8,121 nt of DNA from an uncultured Eggerthellaceae bacterium (GTDB taxonomy: Bacteria; Actinomycetota; Coriobacteriia; Coriobacteriales; Eggerthellaceae): positions 1 to 8,121 of the forward strand of contig CAJUSL010000066.1 of assembly GCA_910589135.1 (NCBI GenBank), given 5' to 3'. Made by a program: the position numbers and the translations under genes. Shown here piece after piece: positions 6,899-8,121 of this stretch. The notes beneath the pieces are model-generated. The model saw only the letters and a list, made by a program, of their open reading frames with translations, ran no database searches and was not told the origin of the DNA. The stretch's first letter is position 1; each line of letters opens with the position of its first letter.

Positions 6899-7690
6899 AT
6901 GCTCGCGCTTCACGTCATCGGAAGCGGGTCGAAGGGCAACTGCGCCGTCGTCGAGAACGTCGACGAAGGGCGAGGGGTTCTCGTCGACTGCGGCATATGC
7001 AAGCGCGACGTGTTCGGCTTCGCCGCGGAGGCGGGCTTCTCCATGGACGCGCTCGACGCCATCCTGCTGACGCACGACCATTCCGACCACGTGTCGAAGC
7101 TGGGAGTCGTCGTGCGGGGCTTGAAGCGTGGCGCCGTGCCGCTGCATGTGCTGCCCGAAGTGGCCGCGGCGACGCCGCAGGTGGGCGAGCTGGGCGACAG
7201 GGTCCGCGTCGTGCCCATGGGCATCGGCGATCCCTTCGTGGCCGGGAACATCACGGTGCGCCCTGTCGGCACCTCGCACGACGCCGCCGGGTCGTGCGCC
7301 TTCCGCTTCGAGGCGCCCGACGGCGACGCGGTAGGCTACGTCACCGACACCGGATGCGCCACCGCGGGCATGGCGTGCCTCCTCGACGGCGTGCGCATCC
7401 TGGCGCTGGAGTCGAACCACGACGAGCGCATGCTGCGCGAAGGGCCCTATCCGCGCTTCCTCCAGGACCGCATCCGCTCCGATGCGGGGCACCTGTCGAA
7501 CGGCCAGGCGGCGGCCCTTCTGCGCGAGGTCGCCACCGACGCGCTCGAATGCGTCGTCGCCATGCACCTTTCCGAGCACAACAACCTGCCGAGCCTCGCG
7601 CGCGACGCGCTTGCGGCGGCGCTTGCGGACGCGGGAGTTGGCGCCGAGGTGCGCGTGGCGTCGCAGCGCCGCCTCGTCAGCGTGCGCTAG
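6899..7690 (+). CDS. MBL-fold metallohydrolase, YycJ/WalJ-like
   Basis: A 263-residue cytoplasmic metallo-beta-lactamase-fold protein. It carries the subfamily's opening block IGSGSKGN (7-14), LVDCG (28-32), the metal motif THDHSDH (58-64), SHD (126-128), VTDTG (148-152), ALESNHD (169-175), GHLSN (197-201) and a late MHLSEHNN (222-229). This matches the YycJ/WalJ group, whose members are predicted DNA exonucleases or nuclease-like phosphodiesterases. The function here is not established beyond a di-metal hydrolase. All metal-ligand candidates are present. The start ATG lies 6 nt after the PNP stop with only a weak purine stretch (GAAAGG) further up, which fits translational coupling. In Firmicutes the homologue lies beside walRK; here it instead ends a prfA-prmC-PNP cluster, so the neighbourhood gives no help on function. 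Confidence 0.88.
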   Translation: MLALHVIGSGSKGNCAVVENVDEGRGVLVDCGICKRDVFGFAAEAGFSMDALDAILLTHDHSDHVSKLGVVVRGLKRGAVPLHVLPEVAAATPQVGELGDRVRVVPMGIGDPFVAGNITVRPVGTSHDAAGSCAFRFEAPDGDAVGYVTDTGCATAGMACLLDGVRILALESNHDERMLREGPYPRFLQDRIRSDAGHLSNGQAAALLREVATDALECVVAMHLSEHNNLPSLARDALAAALADAGVGAEVRVASQRRLVSVR

Positions 7691-7747
7691 GCGCGTCGCG
7701 TTGTGCCACCCGTTCGCCCACGCCGTCGCCCGTGCGCGCGATTTGGG

Positions 7748-7755
7748 TGTATACT
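7748..7755 (+). promoter_or_regulatory. Probable promoter -10 for the ilvD leader
   Basis: TGTATACT contains TATACT (7750-7755), a 5/6 match to the sigma-70-type -10, in the first AT-rich patch after the GC-rich end of the hydrolase gene. No good -35 stands 16-18 nt upstream (GTCGCC at 7725-7730 is the nearest, with a 19-nt gap). A start near 7762 would place the first leader hairpin almost at the RNA 5' end. Confidence 0.45.
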
Positions 7756-7761
7756 CCCAAC

Positions 7762-8027
7762 CACAACTTCATACAGCGAAATGCTATGAAGGGGCCATCG
7801 GGGGTCCAGCCCATGCCGACGCAGCAGATTGCCGGCATCGGATGACCTTCCGGGAGCCTCCGAGCAGTTCGGCATGAAAGCTTCCCTGCCGCCAGGCTCA
7901 CCGCCGGGCAGGGGCGGCAAGTAAGGTTGAACCGGCGACACCGTCACCAGTCAGCTTGACGCGCCCGCATCCGTGCGGCGCGAAGGCCACAGATGTCCCG
8001 AGGCGACCGCTTCGGGCTTTTTGTTTT
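7762..8027 (+). ncRNA. Structured ilvD leader RNA, class unassigned (candidate attenuator/riboswitch)
   Basis: These ~265 nt have no convincing coding frame but many complementary segments in sequence. CTTCATA 7767-7773 pairs with TATGAAG 7785-7791. GGTC 7803-7806 pairs with GACC 7844-7847, enclosing ATGCCG 7813-7818 with CGGCAT 7833-7838. GGGA 7852-7855 pairs with TCCC 7883-7886, enclosing CCGA 7860-7863 with TCGG 7869-7872. TGCCGCC 7887-7893 pairs with GGCGGCA 7913-7919. CCGCA and TGCGG form a hairpin around 7965-7978. A possible closing helix joins GGG-CATC (7792-7799) to GATG-CCC (7992-7999). The RNA ends in an intrinsic terminator directly before the ilvD RBS, the layout of a transcription-attenuation leader. 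I could not match it to a T-box (no TGGNACCGCG bulge) or to the other riboswitch consensus sequences I know. It could instead be an independent small RNA with ilvD read by readthrough. Confidence 0.6.
7997..8027 (+). terminator. Intrinsic terminator immediately upstream of ilvD
   Basis: The stem CCCGAGGC (7997-8004) with GCTTCGGG (8009-8016), including one G-T pair, closes a 4-nt loop. It is followed by C, then TTTTT (8018-8022), G and TTTT (8024-8027). It ends at the base before the ilvD Shine-Dalgarno AAGGAGG (8028-8034). A terminator between a promoter and an adjacent RBS is the hallmark of conditional termination. Confidence 0.85.
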
Positions 8028-8038
8028 AAGGAGGAGGA

Positions 8039-8121
8039 ATGGAGCTTCGCAGCGCGCAGATCCGCGAAGGGGTGGCACGCGCCCCGCACCGCAGCCTGCT
8101 CAAGGCCGACGGCATCACCGA
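8039..8121 (+). CDS. ilvD: Dihydroxy-acid dehydratase, N-terminal 27 codons (3' end outside window)
   Basis: The visible N terminus begins MELRSAQIREGVARAPHRSL and continues LKADGIT. It matches the characteristic IlvD opening (roughly 'M.S..it.G..raphRsLl.a.G.t'), where the enzyme dehydrates dihydroxy-acids in isoleucine and valine synthesis using an Fe-S cluster. Start ATG 8039 follows AAGGAGGAGGA, a very strong Shine-Dalgarno with 4-5 nt spacing. The catalytic Cys residues and the rest of the ~560-residue protein are beyond the window. The call rests on 27 residues, but the APHRSLLKA block is distinctive. Expression is probably controlled by the leader RNA and terminator just upstream. Confidence 0.85.
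   Translation, partial: MELRSAQIREGVARAPHRSLLKADGIT

Noticed and set aside
6020..7579. Long open frame on the minus strand opposite the PNP and hydrolase genes
   Set aside because: A shadow of GC-rich coding DNA; the plus strand carries two genes with clear family motifs, and the antisense translation is low-complexity Arg/His/Ala/Gly-rich.
7788..7845. Possible 19-codon leader peptide beginning MKGPSGVQ
   Set aside because: It has no Shine-Dalgarno, overlaps the first hairpin, and contains only one Val and two separated Ile codons, not the run expected for ilv attenuation.
7920..7940. T-box-like AAGGTTGAACCGGCG in the ilvD leader
   Set aside because: The T-box bulge must carry TGGN to pair with the tRNA NCCA end; here it is TTGA, and no Stem I AG-bulge or specifier loop with an Ile, Val or Leu codon is evident.
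7947..7968. B12-box- or c-di-AMP-like CAGTCAGCTTGACGCGCC
   Set aside because: Only the first few bases match the cobalamin B12 box and the cobalamin core is absent; the ydaO resemblance covers two short pieces with the remaining conserved segments missing or displaced.
7762..8027. SRP RNA, tmRNA, 6S RNA or RNase P RNA
   Set aside because: There is no GGAAG-containing SRP loop, no tmRNA tRNA-like end, no GAGGAAAGTCC of RNase P, and no single long bulged duplex as in 6S RNA.

Overview
This is a GC-rich, gene-dense bacterial chromosomal segment with mostly housekeeping genes. The GC-rich third codon positions, use of GTG and TTG starts, tight gene spacing and actinobacterial-looking release factor 1 and threonyl-tRNA synthetase suggest a high-GC actinobacterium. 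A gut-type Coriobacteriia/Eggerthellaceae member is my best guess, but this is an inference from general sequence character and not from a marker gene. I see no mobile element, CRISPR array, tRNA or rRNA.

Layout: (i) 1-1068, the 3' part of thrS (+), cut by the window edge. (ii) 1090-2415, a CPA2-type cation:proton antiporter on the minus strand, converging on thrS with only 21 bp between the stop codons. (iii) 2416-2675, a divergent intergenic region with a probable trxA promoter and a 10-bp palindrome overlapping its -10. (iv) 2676-3922, trxA-trxB, joined by a one-base stop/start overlap and closed by a strong intrinsic terminator (3953-3981). (v) 4008-7690, a probable operon of prfA (release factor 1), prmC (the methyltransferase that modifies its GGQ glutamine), a trimeric-type purine nucleoside phosphorylase, and a YycJ/WalJ-like metallo-beta-lactamase-fold hydrolase. 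(vi) 7691-8038, a non-coding stretch of about 350 bp holding a promoter-like -10, a highly structured RNA of about 265 nt and an intrinsic terminator that ends exactly where the Shine-Dalgarno begins. (vii) 8039-8121, the first 27 codons of ilvD (dihydroxy-acid dehydratase).

Functional links: TrxA and TrxB form a complete NADPH- or electron-donor-driven thiol reduction pair. PrfA and PrmC form an enzyme-substrate pair for translation termination. The most interesting part is the ilvD leader. Its architecture (promoter, compact multi-helix RNA, terminator, immediate RBS and start) is that of a transcription-attenuation riboswitch or similar cis-regulator of branched-chain amino acid synthesis. 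I could not match it to the T-box, cobalamin, SAM, ykkC/ppGpp, c-di-AMP or ZTP consensus as I know them, so it is reported as an unassigned candidate.
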